DNA of 7,300 nt from Mycobacterium sp. (GTDB lineage Bacteria; Actinomycetota; Actinomycetes; Mycobacteriales; Mycobacteriaceae): assembly GCA_028706695.1 (NCBI GenBank), contig JAQTVU010000111.1:1-7300 (forward strand). Direction: 5' to 3'. Of the stretch, positions 1 through 4,832 are shown in pieces. Both the position numbers and the translations under genes were made by a program. The notes beneath the pieces are model-generated. The model had not been told where the DNA came from, did no database searches, and saw only the letters and a program-made list of their open reading frames with translations. Position 1 is the first letter of the stretch. Every line of letters starts with the position of its first letter.

Positions 1-229
1 GGGTGCGGATTGAGTGAGACACCGCGGCGCGCACCGAGCTGGCGGATGCGCGCCAGCGTGCGATTTAGATGGGTACAGGCCTCGGCATGCACGATGATCA
101 TCTCGCATCCCGCGTCGACATAGTTCCCGAGGAGTTCGTCGGGTTCAACGACCATGAGGTGGACTTCGCGAAGTCGGCGGGCAGGACCGAAGGCACGATG
201 AGCGGCTGCTTCAGGCTGGACTCAGTCAT
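1..229 (-). pseudogene. rpe: Ribulose-phosphate 3-epimerase, broken 5' part
   Basis: The intact enzyme interconverts ribulose 5-phosphate and xylulose 5-phosphate in the pentose phosphate and Calvin cycles. Reading leftward from the ATG at 229, the first 21 codons give the family N-terminus (PLIVPSVLPADFA). The frame then changes at about 167, and the following codons read EVHLMVVEPDELLGNY, then CEMIIVHAEACTHLNR and GVSLNPH, all typical of the TIM-barrel epimerase up to the window edge. Compared with the family, about 45 to 50 residues are missing between ADFA and EVHLM, including the metal-binding HVDVMDG segment, and the junction is out of frame. The product therefore cannot be active. The start is well supported: AGGAGAAAGG lies at 247-238, ending 8 nt before the ATG. 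In autotrophs this gene is often in the cbb operon (cbbE), which fits the cbbO-like remnant nearby. The gene continues past the left edge. Confidence 0.85.
162..175. repeat. Perfect 14-bp palindrome at the rpe deletion junction
   Basis: GACTTCGCGAAGTC is its own reverse complement. It lies exactly where the two out-of-frame halves of the epimerase remnant meet: the ADFA codons run into it from one side and the EVHLM codons leave it on the other. It may be a relic of the deletion event or a chance product of joining the two ends. Confidence 0.6.
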
Positions 230-365
230 GGGCGCGGCCTTTCTCCTCACAGATTCGGGGGTGTGTTCTATTCGACCGCGTGACGCTTGCTGCGCATTCA
301 CCCCCGGGGGCGGAGAACCAGGTGATTCCCTGGAATGGCCTGCTGAGTGCCGCAGGCTGAATGTC
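230..365. promoter_or_regulatory. Divergent intergenic region between rpe and the response regulator
   Basis: The epimerase remnant reads left and the response regulator remnant reads right from this stretch. The only clear signal is the ribosome binding site of rpe at 238-247. I see no convincing -35/-10 pair for either direction. Confidence 0.4.
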
Positions 366-699
366 GTGCTGGTGGCGCATCCCGCTCCTGCAACTCCGTT
401 CCGTCTCGTGCTCGTCGACGACCACGAGTTGGTGCTGCGGGGGCTCGACGTCATGCTCGGCCACTTCCCCAAAGGAGGTGGTGATCGTGGTGAATCGACG
501 ACGGCGGCGGTGGCGCTGAGGATGGTCGCCCACGAGAGTCCCGATATCCGTGCTGTGCGATGTGCGCATCGGGAAGGACAGTGGCCTGGACCTGTGCCGG
601 CAGATCACCATGCAGTATCCCGGCACGAAAGTCGTCATGCTGACCGTGTACGACGACGAGCACTACCTGTACCAGGCGCTGCGGGTCGGTGCGTCTGGT
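366..699 (+). pseudogene. NarL-type response regulator, frameshifted and truncated receiver domain
   Basis: This is the receiver domain of a two-component response regulator, the part phosphorylated by its partner kinase. RLVLVDDHELVLRGLDVML (about 393-458) carries the acidic Asp pair and the first helix. A second block, GESTTAAVALRMVAHESPDI, runs to 548. One extra base near 549 then moves the reading frame, after which VLCDVRIGKDSGLDLC continues with the phospho-acceptor Asp, followed by KVVMLTVYDDEHYLYQAL and RVGASG to 699. A possible short out-of-frame stretch (EVVIV, 475-489) suggests an earlier compensating pair of indels. The domain stops just before the conserved Lys of the last strand; that Lys, the linker and the LuxR-type DNA-binding domain are absent. 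An IS66 fragment starts immediately after. GTG at 366 or 372 are the likely starts. The partner is probably the histidine kinase remnant downstream. It cannot be functional. Confidence 0.8.
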
Positions 700-706
700 G
701 TAAGAC

Positions 707-855
707 TTTGATCATCTGGATGTCGCGTTCGGATCCGTTGTTATCCGGAGGTATTGGCCAGTCGATGGTGAATCGCAGGTAGTCGCGTTGCCGGTCGATG
801 AGCCTGCGGGCGAGCGCGTTGTGCTTTTTCATCAGCTTGTCGCAGCGGGAGCTGC
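707..855 (-). mobile_element. IS66-family transposase (TnpC) C-terminal fragment
   Basis: About 49 codons on the minus strand read KLMKKHNALARRLIDRQ, DYLRFTIDWPIPPDNN and GSERDIQMIK. This is the conserved segment of one IS66 transposase branch that includes the catalytic Glu of the DDE triad (NNGSERDIRM). Both sides are cut: the usual continuation (LRQKVSGCLRTL) is missing downstream of MIK, and no recognisable transposase lies upstream of KLMKK. No terminal inverted repeats or target duplications are visible, so this is a dead fragment. It lies antiparallel between the response regulator and kinase remnants, abutting the former to within a few bases. Confidence 0.75.
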
Positions 856-1026
856 ACCGCCGGCTATGGGGCTTGATTCGCCGACTCAGACGGCGGCCCG
901 AATGTGCCTGCCGCTTCGCGGAATCGATGACCACATGGTCGGTGTGCTGGCCGCCCACCGCAGCCACACCAGCCATTTAGTGAGGGCGACCTCGCGGGCG
1001 CCATGCAGTTTGCGGCGGTGCTCTGA
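856..1026. other. Unassigned stretch between IS66 fragment and kinase remnant
   Basis: Open frames exist on both strands here, but none gives a family I recognise. The minus strand from 976 reads HTDHVVIDSAKRQAHSG before joining the IS66 segment, which might be transposase-like, but I cannot place it. The kinase frame is closed on its left by a TGA at 1024-1026. This is probably junction debris from insertion and deletion. Confidence 0.35.
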
Positions 1027-1632
1027 TTCCGGCTGCACGCCGAACAGCTCTGGCGAGCCGTCCGCCGGTACCGGTCCGAGCGCGACCAGCTCATCCAGCG
1101 CGCGGTGGAAGCGCAGGAAGCCGAGCGGCGCCGGATCGCCTACGACCTGCATGACGGCGTGACCACGGCGCTCGCGTCGATGGCGTTTCTGGTCGCCGGG
1201 ATCGAGTCGCTGGTGAAGGCGGTGTCCAGTGACACCGGTCCATCGATCGTGGTGCACGTCGACCCGGCGGCCGTGATCGAGGACATCCCCGACTACGCGG
1301 CCACCGCGCTGTACCGGATCGCCCAGGAGGCCCTGAGCAACGCCGTCAAGCACGCCGAAGCGGACAGGATCGTGGTTTCGCTACGCCGGGTCGGCAGCTC
1401 GGTCGTCCTCGGCTGCACCGATGACGGGAAGGGCTTCGACCCGGAGGCACGCCGCGCGGCGCGGGCGGCGGACGCCGATGGGGCGCAGCACTTCGGCATG
1501 AGTTCGATAGCCGAGCGCTGCGCCATCATCGAGGCATCGCTGCGCGTCGAGTCCGCCCTGGGCCGGGGCACCACCGTGTTGGTCGAGCTGCCGGTCTCAA
1601 GTCTGACGAACCGGGGCGCCGTCACTTCGTGA
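1027..1632 (+). pseudogene. HisKA_3 / HATPase_c sensor histidine kinase remnant
   Basis: The intact protein would be a NarX/DesK-type kinase that autophosphorylates on His and passes the phosphate to a NarL-type regulator. The segment opens after a TGA at 1024-1026 and reads LHAEQLWRAV, then EAQEAERRRIAYDLHDGV with the H-box His at about 1150. The ATP-binding domain is complete: N-box YRIAQEALSNAVKHAEA (about 1312-1362), G1 DDGKGFDPE, then FGMSSIAERC and LGRGTTVLVELP. From the H-box to the N-box there are only about 70 residues, roughly 40 to 60 fewer than usual, and the RxxIxxLRP helix is absent, apparently by an in-frame deletion near 1190-1200. The sensor and membrane part is also missing. 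A short product could start at GTG 1105 (175 codons), but it would lack a normal dimerisation bundle. The stop overlaps the end of the convergent cbbO-like remnant by 11 bp. It is the likely partner of the regulator at 366-699. Confidence 0.8.
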
Positions 1633-2360
1633 GCGCTATGAAGAGTTCGGGCAGTCTTTCCGGCAGACGGGCTATATTGTCGACCACCGCGTAGCGCTGC
1701 CCGAATATGTCGGACACATACTCGTCGGCACGAGCGTCGAGGCTGATGCAATAGGTGAAGATGCCGTCGCGGTCCAGCTCGGCGACGGCGCGGTGGGCAT
1801 CTTCGATGAGCAGGCGCTCGTCCTGCACGTCAATGTCGGCGGGTTCGCCGTCGGTGAGGATCAGCATCAGCTTCTTATCGGCCTTGCGGCCGGACAGGTA
1901 GTGGGCGGCATGGCGCATGGCGGCGCCCAAGCGGGTGGACCAGCCGGCCCGCATGGCGGCGACCCGCGCTTTGACGTCGTCGTCCCAATGCTCGGAAAAG
2001 CCCTTGATGTGCACGTAACGCACGTCGTGGCGGGTGTTGGAGCGGAAGCCGCCGATCGCGAAGGGGTCGCCCAGTTGCTCGATGGCCCAGGCGAGCAGCG
2101 ACACGGCCTCCTGCGAGAGTTCCAGGATGGTCTTGTCGGCTCCGGAAGCCTTTTCGTTGAGCGACTCGGACAGGTCGAGCAGCAGCAGCACGGCGATGTC
2201 GCGGCCATCCGTGCGGTGACTCACGTTGATGCGCGGGTCGGGGGTGCAGCCGCTCTTGAAGTCGATCAGCGAGCGTAGGGCGACGTCGAGTCGAGCTCGC
2301 TGCCTTCCTGCTGGTACCGGATACGCACCTTCTCCTGCGGCTTCAGCAGGTCTAAAAAGC
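1622..2360 (-). pseudogene. cbbO: CbbO/NorD-type von Willebrand A protein, C-terminal remnant
   Basis: CbbO works with the AAA+ protein CbbQ to remove inhibitory sugar phosphates from Rubisco; its relative NorD serves nitric oxide reductase. The last 223 codons or so are clean: LDVALRSLIDFKSG, TPDPRINVSHRTDGRDIAV, LLLLDLSESLNEK with the MIDAS DxSxS at about 2176-2162, LLAWAIEQLGDPFAI, DVRYVHIKGFSEHWDDD, MRHAAHYLSGRKADKK, LMLILTDGEPADIDV, RLPERLPELFIALTK. Upstream, LLKPQEKVRIRYQQEGSELD (about 2350-2291) is in another frame; one missing base in the run GAGCTCGACTCGAC explains the switch. Homology ends near 2360, so the N-terminal two thirds of a protein usually over 600 residues are missing. 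I prefer CbbO over NorD because of the SHRTDGRDIAV and HIKGFSEHWDDD wording as I remember CbbO, and because of the epimerase nearby. A fragment could start at an internal codon, but no upstream signal supports this. Confidence 0.75.
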
Positions 2361-2825
2361 TGCCCCCCAACCCCGGCCAAAACCTCCAAGTCGCGAGGAC
2401 CGCGCCGCTGCCGACAAACACTATCTTCGCCACCATGCAGCACTGCCCAGACCTCGAAGACCCACCGGGAGTGGACCTTGGGCACTGGCGGGTCTGGGGA
2501 ATCGGCGGAATTGTCGAACCGCAGCAAATCGCGCCACGACCAAAACCGGCCGGCGGCTAGTCCGGTGAAGCCACGCTGAAGAGGTAAAGCAGCGCTTGCT
2601 CTCCTCCTCTGGTCCGCTGTCGAGGATGTGTGCTCATTCCAGTTCCGGCTCGATCGTCGTCGCAACTGAACGCCCTGGCGCCCGAATGAACACACCGTCC
2701 AAGGGCGCGGTCCACTGCGTTGACGCGGTCAACACGCCGAATCACAAACCGCAGGTGACGAACTGCACTGAAATCGACCGAAGGACATCGAAGCCGCTGG
2801 TAGAGACGTTGACGTGCACTGAATC
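2361..2825. other. Long stretch without recognisable genes
   Basis: Minus-strand codons stay open from the CbbO frame through about 2695, for example FWSWRDLLRFDNSADSP and KVHSRWVFEVWAVLHGGE. They match nothing I recognise and may come from a different gene or element joined to the cbbO remnant. Plus-strand frames here also look non-coding. The only tidy structure is a 15-bp palindrome at 2719-2733. Confidence 0.4.
2719..2733. repeat. Perfect inverted repeat, 6-bp arms and 3-bp spacer
   Basis: GTTGAC-GCG-GTCAAC. The size and symmetry resemble a dimeric regulator operator, but no gene starts close by on either strand, so its function is unknown. Confidence 0.4.
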
Positions 2826-2846
2826 CAGGGGTTCGAGTCCCCTTAG
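2826..2846 (+). repeat. tRNA 3'-end direct repeat, left copy (att-like)
   Basis: This 21-bp sequence is identical to 3640-3660. It is the T arm of a tRNA (AGGGG TTCGAGT CCCCT) plus the start of the acceptor strand. Here the strand continues TAGCTCC-A to 2851, a full Ala-type acceptor 3' end without encoded CCA. The body upstream does not fold: there is no matching 5' acceptor, and only a D-loop-like GCTGGTAGAG at 2797-2806. This is a tRNA 3' remnant, not a complete tRNA gene, and looks like one end of an integrated element. Confidence 0.7.
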
Positions 2847-2916
2847 CTCCACGGGTTTACACGGCGATAGTGGCGGAGAACCTCAAGCGAATCTACGGGT
2901 AGCCCAGAAGCTTACA

Positions 2917-2933
2917 GCCCGACCGTTTCGGGC
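2917..2933. terminator. Small hairpin downstream of the antitoxin
   Basis: GCCCGA-CCGTT-TCGGGC is a perfect 6-bp stem about 48 bp past the antitoxin stop on the minus strand. No T-run follows. It could be a weak U-tract-less terminator for the toxin-antitoxin operon. Confidence 0.3.
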
Positions 2934-2980
2934 CGGTATCGGCGCGTACGCGCGTTTCCGTTGGTCGCCGGGTTTGGCGT

Positions 2981-3205
2981 CTACGCGGGGTGGCGGAGTT
3001 CGTGCTCGACTGCGCGGCGAATCCATGATGAGACGGAGCGGTCGTCTGCCGCCGCCGCGGCACGGACTTGCTCAAGGAGCTCGGCTGGGAAGCGAACGGG
3101 CACGGTGGCTGTGAGCCGACGACGCCCTGGTCCCTGGGGTTCCTGGTTTTCCGGGCGGGCGTAGAACTCGTATTCCTCGTCGGGGGTCATGGGCTGCTGG
3201 TTCAT
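2981..3205 (-). CDS. Ribbon-helix-helix antitoxin
   Basis: This is a 74-residue protein. A short acidic, aromatic N-terminal tail (PDEEYEFYARPENQEP, residues 8-23) is followed by basic GRRR and then a ribbon-helix-helix fold: strand LTATVPVRFP (31-40), helix AELLEQVRAAAAADD (41-55), turn RS, helix VSSWIRRAVEHEL (58-70). The strand would bind the DNA major groove as a dimer, and the N-terminal tail is the likely toxin-binding part, as in BrnA-like antitoxins where the RHH lies C-terminal. The ATG at 3205 overlaps the toxin stop as ATGA, so the two genes are probably translationally coupled. By family analogy it would neutralise the toxin and repress the operon through repeats in front of the toxin gene. 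The RHH fold is clear; the exact family is not. Confidence 0.75.
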   Translation of the reverse strand: MNQQPMTPDEEYEFYARPENQEPQGPGRRRLTATVPVRFPAELLEQVRAAAAADDRSVSSWIRRAVEHELRHPA

Positions 3206-3510
3206 CTGTCTCTCCAGTATTGGTCAGCGAGGTGTTTGGAGGCTTCATAGCAGCCGATGGGACGGCATCGTGTGGGGTTACCGTCGCGTGCGGGAGCGAG
3301 GGGCACCATCAACACTGTGCCGTCGACTTCGGCGACCATCAGCCAGTGGGCGGGTGGTTTGGCGGGGTAAAACATGGGGTCGGAAGCCCAGACTTCACGG
3401 ATGTCCTCGATGCCCAGGCGCGGGTGCTTGAACAGGTGGGCGGCTTGAGCGTCGATCTCGAACGGACACTCTTCGTCGAGCAGATCCGGATCGAACAACT
3501 CGTCCGCCAC
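3202..3510 (-). CDS. Putative BrnT-like toxin of a type II toxin-antitoxin pair
   Basis: This is a small protein (102 residues from GTG 3510) encoded directly before the antitoxin. It begins VADELFDPD; an FEIDAQAAHLFKHPRLGIED segment recalls the FEWD..K...N..KHGVSFEEA start of BrnT toxins. The middle HWLMVAEVDGTVLMVPLAPA would be two strands of a RelE-like sheet, and the end CRPIGCYEASKHLADQYWR matches the position of the BrnT I.ARRA...E...Y tail. BrnT-type proteins act as mRNA endonucleases in the cytoplasm. Toxin-first order, the size and the ATGA overlap with an RHH protein support the call. The frame is open up to 3588, but the GTG at 3510 is favoured because upstream codons look non-coding and contain the probable operator. 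The specific family is inferred from pattern only; an uncharacterised RelE-superfamily toxin is the alternative. Confidence 0.6.
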   Translation of the reverse strand: MADELFDPDLLDEECPFEIDAQAAHLFKHPRLGIEDIREVWASDPMFYPAKPPAHWLMVAEVDGTVLMVPLAPARDGNPTRCRPIGCYEASKHLADQYWRDR

Positions 3511-3520
3511 ATACCCAACT

Positions 3521-3540
3521 GTAATACAAACGGATACAAA
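3521..3540 (-). promoter_or_regulatory. Direct-repeat operator candidate upstream of the toxin gene
   Basis: Two exact ATACAAA copies (plus strand, 3524-3530 and 3534-3540) are spaced 10 bp start to start, one helical turn, and lie 14 to 30 bp before the toxin GTG. This is the usual geometry for RHH repressor binding. On the minus strand a -10-like TATTAC (3526-3521) overlaps them, which would give an almost leaderless transcript. Confidence 0.45.
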
Positions 3541-3639
3541 ACCCTGTCGGCCGGGGACTTTACCGAGCTGTCGCGGCGTCAGCCACAAAGCACCTATCGT
3601 GCCTGGTCAGGTATCTGCCCGGTCCTGGCAGTGTGGGGT

Positions 3640-3660
3640 CAGGGGTTCGAGTCCCCTTAG
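3640..3660 (+). repeat. tRNA 3'-end direct repeat, right copy (att-like)
   Basis: This is identical over 21 bp to 2826-2846 but stops after TTAG instead of running through the acceptor. A CTGCC-7 nt-GGCAG stem-loop just upstream (from about 3616) looks like an anticodon arm, but the loop lacks T33 and the spacing to the T arm is too long. It marks the distal end of an approximately 0.8-kb segment holding the toxin-antitoxin operon. Confidence 0.7.
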
Positions 3661-3707
3661 AACGTGTTGGGAAAGTGGCTCCCTTAGAACGTGTTAGGAA
3701 AGTGGCT
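3654..3707. repeat. 27-bp tandem duplication with KstR-like boxes
   Basis: Units 3654-3680 and 3681-3707 differ at one base (G at 3669, A at 3696). The first 7 bp of unit 1 are the last 7 bp of the tRNA-like repeat. Each unit contains TAGAACGTGTT(A/G)GG (3658-3671 and 3685-3698), which fits the mycobacterial KstR consensus TnnAACnnGTTnnA except for the final base. Confidence 0.7.
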
Positions 3708-3733
3708 CGGCGTGCCTACGTGATTGATGTGAC

Positions 3734-3880
3734 TTGAGTGTCAACCACCACATCCTGCGCGACCCGACCCCCCGTCAACGCGAGATCAGGGAAACATTTT
3801 CAACCTCCACGGAAGACGGCGAAGCCGCCCTGGGGCTGTTGACTCGTCATTGGGCATCGCGGCGGTCTTCTCATCAGTAA
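3734..3880 (+). CDS. Possible small protein, 48 residues
   Basis: From a TTG at 3734 the frame reads VNHHILRDPTPRQREIRETF, then EDGEAALGLLTRHW to a TAA at 3878-3880. It has a plausible helical, charged composition but no recognisable family and no clear ribosome binding site. It lies just after the tandem repeat. It may be a fragment of an older gene or simply open by chance. Confidence 0.2.
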   Translation: MSVNHHILRDPTPRQREIRETFSTSTEDGEAALGLLTRHWASRRSSHQ

Positions 3881-3959
3881 TCATATTTAGTCACGGTGCT
3901 CTCCTTCTGCCTCAGGAGTTATACCGTTTCACTTATACAGCCACGTCGGAAGGTTCAAG

Positions 3960-4097
3960 ATGGAGTTGCGCAAATCCACGGTGTTCGCTTCGCGAAGGTC
4001 CTCGGTGACCATGAGATATCGATCTGGTGGGCGTCTCGATGCTAGGCCGAACGGTGTCCTTCGCAGCGAGACGTGTCGATCGGCGCAAGATTTGTGA
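3960..4097 (+). CDS. Possible small basic protein, 45 residues
   Basis: An ATG at 3960 is preceded by GGAAGG ending 6 nt upstream, and a -10-like TATACA lies at 3934-3939. The product is short, Arg/Ser-rich (MELRKSTVFASRRSSV) and not recognised. The start signals are better than the protein, so it is listed only as a candidate. Confidence 0.25.
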   Translation: MELRKSTVFASRRSSVTMRYRSGGRLDARPNGVLRSETCRSAQDL

Positions 4098-4106
4098 TGC
4101 CAGCGT

Positions 4107-4135
4107 TTGACAGGGCCGCGATACCCGAGTGTTAT
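4107..4135 (+). promoter_or_regulatory. SigA-like promoter for the STAS-Crp cluster
   Basis: A perfect -35 TTGACA (4107-4112) is separated by exactly 17 bp from TGTTAT (4130-4135), which matches the -10 consensus at four of six bases including the key A and final T. Transcription would begin near 4142, leaving a leader of about 117 nt before the STAS start. Confidence 0.5.
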
Positions 4136-4200
4136 GGAAAGTGCTGAAATGCACAGCCGGCTCGGGGCCGGTATCGCCGCCTGTTGGGTCGCGGTATCGG
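4118..4200. promoter_or_regulatory. Candidate operator half-sites (GGTATCG, three copies)
   Basis: GCGATACC lies at 4118-4125 inside the promoter spacer. Its exact reverse complement GGTATCGC is at 4170-4177 and a further GGTATCGG at 4193-4200. One site within the promoter and two downstream would suit repression, possibly with looping. The binding protein is unknown. Confidence 0.35.
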
Positions 4201-4258
4201 AATGGCGATGTCATCCGCCCGCACGTCAGTCTGATTCGTGTGACTCGGAAGTCGTTCG

Positions 4259-4723
4259 ATGCCTTTTCTTCTTATAGATGTTGGGCCGTTCGTGACCGGC
4301 GTTGACCGGACTCGATCCGTTGGGGCGCCCCTGATGTGGGCGCAGTCGTGCCATCAAGCGACGGTGCTGACGATCAGCGGTGAGATCGACTTGTCCAACA
4401 GCAACTACGTTCAGGCCTTCGCCATCCGCTATGTCCTGTCCGGCAACCCGCTGGCCCTCGACTTGAGCGGCGTTGATTTCTTTGCCGTACAAGGTTTATC
4501 GATGCTGATGTCCCTCGACGCCACTTGCCGGGCAGCCAAGGTGCCCTGGAGGCTGGTTTCTAGCTACGCCGTCGGCCGAATACTGCAGCTCACCGCATGC
4601 ACCACCGTGCCCACGGCTAGCTCGGTCGCTGAGGCACTACGCCAGATCACCGCCTTGAGTCACACCCGCCGCCGGGTCACGCTGGCAGCGCCGACGACGG
4701 CACCACGCCAGGTGGTGCGGTAG
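4259..4723 (+). CDS. STAS-domain protein (anti-sigma factor antagonist-like)
   Basis: This 154-residue cytoplasmic protein has one STAS domain at about residues 33-132: ATVLTISGEIDLSNSNY (34-50), ALDLSGVDFFAVQGLSML (66-83), PWRLVSSYAVGRILQL (96-111). STAS proteins of the SpoIIAA/RsbV type bind anti-sigma kinases and so free a sigma factor; mycobacterial examples are RsfA, RsfB and Rv2638. The phospho-acceptor position, usually FIDSSGL, reads FFAVQGL, so the Ser is replaced and the protein should not be switched off by RsbW-type phosphorylation. Three Cys (31, 90, 114) leave room for redox control as in RsfA, though this is speculation. The start is supported by CGGAAG 7 nt before the ATG. It is followed after 109 bp by a second STAS gene, with the regulator and sigma genes beyond. 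Confidence 0.85.
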   Translation: MPFLLIDVGPFVTGVDRTRSVGAPLMWAQSCHQATVLTISGEIDLSNSNYVQAFAIRYVLSGNPLALDLSGVDFFAVQGLSMLMSLDATCRAAKVPWRLVSSYAVGRILQLTACTTVPTASSVAEALRQITALSHTRRRVTLAAPTTAPRQVVR

Positions 4724-4832
4724 CCGTAGCGTCGTCAGCCAGCCCCTGAGGGCCCGCGTCGAACGCCGCTGTCTTTCTTCCTGCCCGGCCCCTCTCAGGT
4801 CCACCCCAAACAACAACCAGAGCGAGATTGCC

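Larger units (their letters stand above)
3881..4258. other. Intergenic region before the regulatory cluster
   Basis: Apart from the weak small frame at 3960-4097, this stretch holds no recognisable gene on either strand. It contains two TTATAC copies (3919-3924, 3933-3938), a SigA-like promoter at 4107-4135 and three GGTATCG-type half-sites up to 4200. It is therefore probably the leader and control region of the STAS gene. Confidence 0.45.

Noticed and set aside
222..638. Minus-strand open frame of 138 codons
   Set aside because: It is antisense to the response regulator, with Arg/His-rich, low-complexity wording and no family match.
69..782. Single long plus-strand open frame of 237 codons
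   Set aside because: It only mixes the antisense of rpe, the first half of the response regulator and out-of-frame sequence; it is not one gene.
1793..2278. Plus-strand open frame of 161 codons
   Set aside because: It mirrors the VWA codons on the opposite strand, which show clear family motifs.
2776..2851. Complete tRNA gene
   Set aside because: T arm and acceptor 3' strand are good, but no matching 5' acceptor, anticodon stem or D stem can be folded upstream.
2596..3114. Plus-strand open frame of 172 codons
   Set aside because: It runs through the tRNA-like repeat and antisense to the antitoxin; its composition is Arg/Ser-rich with no motif.
3933..4214. Minus-strand open frame of 93 codons
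   Set aside because: No ribosome binding site, no recognisable motif, and it overlaps the promoter region of the STAS gene.
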